Shown here: in pieces, positions 62,614 to 64,000 of the stretch
Layout: each line of letters opens with the position of its first letter
Position numbering within the stretch: position 1 is the first letter of the stretch
From: Lachnospiraceae bacterium
GTDB lineage: Bacteria > Bacillota > Clostridia > Lachnospirales > Lachnospiraceae
Reading direction: 5' to 3'
DNA: 64,000 bases
Assembly: GCA_017461725.1 (NCBI GenBank)
Contig: JAFTXG010000028.1
Span: 1-64,000 of the forward strand
Program-made: the position numbers and the translations under genes
Notes under the pieces: generated by a model
The model's input: the letters and a program-made list of their open reading frames with translations, nothing else
Told to the model about the DNA's origin: nothing
The model's database searches: none

Positions 62614-62642
62614 ATCTTAATACATTTCTTGTATTTTTGCAA
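62614..62642 (-). promoter_or_regulatory. Promoter of the SGNH-transporter-hyuA operon
   Basis: TTGCAA (62637-62642) and TAAGAT (62614-62619) on the minus strand with a 17-base spacer. It faces the operator array directly upstream. Confidence 0.5.
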
Positions 62643-62676
62643 GCACAATTTGCTATTTTGCAAATTTTATTCAATA

Positions 62677-62801
62677 TTTTTGTTGTTTTATTGATTATTT
62701 TTTGTTGTTTAACATATATTTTTGTTGTTTAATCAACATATTTGTTGGTGCAATCACTTTTTTATATTTTTTTCAACATTTTTGTTGATTATTCAACAAA
62801 A
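62677..62801. promoter_or_regulatory. Array of CAACA/TGTTG half-sites on a 20-bp grid
   Basis: TTGTTG begins at 62680, 62702, 62722, 62742 and 62782, and CAACA at 62734, 62774 and 62794; nearly all intervals are 20 or 40 bases. Neighbouring copies make several dyads: CAACA-TTTT-TGTTG (62774-62787) and TTTTGTTGA-TTAT-TCAACAAAA (62780-62801). The last one overlaps the -35 of the deoR promoter. The remaining DNA in the 299-base gap is AT-rich and otherwise plain. A probable binding array for the adjacent DeoR-type regulator. Confidence 0.65.
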
Positions 62802-62812
62802 TCTGTTATAAT
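62785..62812 (+). promoter_or_regulatory. Promoter of the deoR-type gene
   Basis: TTGATT (62785-62790) and TATAAT (62807-62812) on the plus strand with a 16-base spacer. The -35 box lies in the last dyad of the operator array, so the gene is probably self-repressed. Confidence 0.6.
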
Positions 62813-62857
62813 ATTTACATTCAATAATCCAAATGCAAATGCGATGGAGATACCGAT

Positions 62858-63616
62858 ATGAAAAAAGATGAACGCCAGGCAAAAATCAAAGATTACGTTC
62901 AGCAGCAGGGTTATGTATCCTTCCGGCAACTGAAAAACCGTTTCCCGGATTACTCGGAGATGACATTGAGAAATGATCTGCAAACACTGCACGACAAGCA
63001 TTTCATCGTCCGGATCCACGGCGGCGCCACCGCGCTTCCCTCCGACCTGCGCTCCGACGATCTCTTTTTCCAGCACGCCAACCGAAAGATTTCCCAAAAA
63101 CAGCTGATTGCCAGAAAAGCTGCCCAGCTGGTCCGTCCAAACGATTCCATTTTCATCGATAACGGCACCACTGCTACCGAGCTGGCAAAGGTGTTTCCCG
63201 ACGAGTCTGTATCCATCGTCACCACCAGTATCAGCTGCGCCATGGAGCTGGCCAGACTGCGCAAGCCCAGTGTATACCTGCTGGGCGGCGACGTAAACCG
63301 GTATAATCTCGGCGTGCACAGTCCCAAAAATCAGGCCATCCTGGAGCAGATGAATTTTAACCTCATGTTCATGGCTGTCGCAGGCTACTCCAAGGAGACC
63401 GGATTTACCTGCGGCACCGAGGTGGAGGATATCGTGCGAAAAACCGCCATGAGCCGCTCAGGCAAAGTCGTAGCGCTGATGGACTCCGGCAAGGTGGGCA
63501 CCATCTTCACCGTAACCTACGCCACACAGGACGATGTGGACGTGGTGATTTCCGACGATGAACTTGATCCCGAGACCCGGGAGGATCTCCTGGCCCATGG
63601 GGTACAAATTTTATAG
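62858..63616 (+). CDS. DeoR/GlpR-family transcriptional regulator
   Basis: 252 residues: an N-terminal DeoR helix-turn-helix (about 1-55, KDERQAKIKDYVQQQGYVSFRQLKNRFPDYSEMTLRNDLQTL), the VRIHGGA joint and the C-terminal sugar-phosphate-type sensor (DSIFIDNGTTATELAKVF near residue 100, YLLGGDVNRYNLGVHSP near 145, MDSGKVGTIF near 205). DeoR proteins normally repress catabolic operons and are released by a phosphorylated sugar. It stands opposite the SGNH-transporter-hyuA operon and is its likely regulator. GGAG precedes the ATG. Confidence 0.87.
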   Translation: MKKDERQAKIKDYVQQQGYVSFRQLKNRFPDYSEMTLRNDLQTLHDKHFIVRIHGGATALPSDLRSDDLFFQHANRKISQKQLIARKAAQLVRPNDSIFIDNGTTATELAKVFPDESVSIVTTSISCAMELARLRKPSVYLLGGDVNRYNLGVHSPKNQAILEQMNFNLMFMAVAGYSKETGFTCGTEVEDIVRKTAMSRSGKVVALMDSGKVGTIFTVTYATQDDVDVVISDDELDPETREDLLAHGVQIL

Positions 63617-63629
63617 CAGTTTTTTTCAA

Positions 63630-63793
63630 TCACCAGTACGGGGCTGCCACATATCAGCGTGGTCGTCCCGCCATTTCTCCCCCCAACCATAAAAACAGGA
63701 GCTGCACATCACTATGCGCGGCCCCGTCATTTCGTTAGCTGAAACAGTTTTCCTCCAATCAACAACACGGGGCCGCCACCAATGTGACGGCCC
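63630..63793. repeat. GC-rich imperfect repeats and hairpins after deoR
   Basis: The 187-base gap between deoR and the convergent gene holds two related hairpin-forming copies, TACGGGGCTGCCAC.. at about 63637 and CACGGGGCCGCCAC.. at about 63766. GCGGCCCCGT (63718-63727) is an inverted copy; it pairs perfectly with ACGGGGCCGC (63767-63776). T-rich DNA after 63793 allows termination of deoR. Confidence 0.5.
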
Positions 63794-63803
63794 TCAACTT
63801 TCT

Positions 63804-64000
63804 TTATTTTAACCCATGCACTCTGATCACGTTTGACACACCCTTGATGATTTCCATCTCGGTCAGCAGTCTCAGTGCATTTCTGAAGTTTTTCTCCTTC
63901 ACCTTTTCGGTGACGATCATCAGCTCTGCCTCGTCAGCACCAAGGCTCTTCTGCAGCAGCTGCTTCATGCTGACATTGTTAATCCCAAACACATTTGCAA
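63804..64000 (-). CDS. C-terminal ACT domain, probable homoserine dehydrogenase (partial)
   Basis: Only the last 65 or so codons are in the window; the gene continues past 64000. The visible part is an ACT domain: VFGINNVSMKQLLQKSLG, then ELMIVTEKVKEKNFRNALRLLTEMEIIKGVSNVIRVHGL. This pattern fits the regulatory tail of homoserine dehydrogenase, which binds threonine; another ACT-tailed amino-acid enzyme cannot be excluded on this fragment. Confidence 0.65.
   Translation of the reverse strand, partial: ANVFGINNVSMKQLLQKSLGADEAELMIVTEKVKEKNFRNALRLLTEMEIIKGVSNVIRVHGLK

Overview
The window reads as chromosomal DNA of a spore-forming clostridium of the Lachnospiraceae type (Firmicutes, moderate GC). 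Evidence seen in the sequence: a sporulation sigma factor SigG, an alpha/beta-type small acid-soluble spore protein, a YlbJ-type sporulation membrane protein, strong AGGAGG ribosome sites, and gene orders usual for this group (ruvA-ruvB-zapA-U32, DUF512-der-plsY, HI0933/BaiN-cmk-ispH-rpsA, secG-rnr-smpB, TIGR03960-TIGR03936-rng, rsmD-coaD-coiled coil with ylbJ). I see no rRNA, tRNA, CRISPR array, insertion sequence or prophage. Nearly everything is on the minus strand; the plus-strand genes are uraA and its leader, ylbJ, the spore protein gene, a small membrane protein gene and a DeoR-type regulator gene.

Layout. 0.2-5.1 kb: catabolic/transport island with an orphan PTS EIIC protein behind a strong promoter and a perfect 20-bp palindrome, a GH29 fucosidase, a NiaR-type niacin-responsive repressor, ribokinase and an SGNH hydrolase. 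5.1-6.8 kb: uracil permease uraA with a long leader that encodes a Phe-rich, pyrimidine-tract leader peptide and then a terminator, the architecture of pyrBI-like UTP-sensitive attenuation. 6.9-10.8 kb: RNase G and two partner proteins. 10.8-16.7 kb: accessory region (acetyltransferases, a DUF1801-GNAT-DUF4298 fusion, a gene remnant, TfoX-like protein, XRE regulator, a large unknown protein with a decarboxylase-beta motif, a DUF4846 lipoprotein). 16.7-30.1 kb: RNA modification, radical-SAM, (p)ppGpp synthetase, peptidase and CoA genes. 30.2-31.5 kb: spore protein and a hendecad-repeat coiled-coil protein. 31.5-46.4 kb: housekeeping (plsY, der, upp, prs, M32, NUDIX, U32, zapA, ruvBA, sigG). 46.5-57.3 kb: a large polytopic membrane protein, then rpsA-ispH-cmk-BaiN, smpB-rnr-secG and eno. 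57.4-63.6 kb: a hydantoinase/oxoprolinase-family operon (SGNH hydrolase, DcuC-like transporter, HyuA, HExxH peptidase) opposite a DeoR regulator, with a 120-bp array of CAACA/TGTTG half-sites on a 20-bp grid between them. The window ends in the 3' end of a probable homoserine dehydrogenase gene.

The most interesting items are regulatory: the uraA leader, the NiaR-type operator in front of an orphan PTS permease, and the phased operator array of the hydantoinase locus. Protein functions come from recognised family motifs; promoter, operator and terminator calls come from reading the sequence by eye and are inferences.
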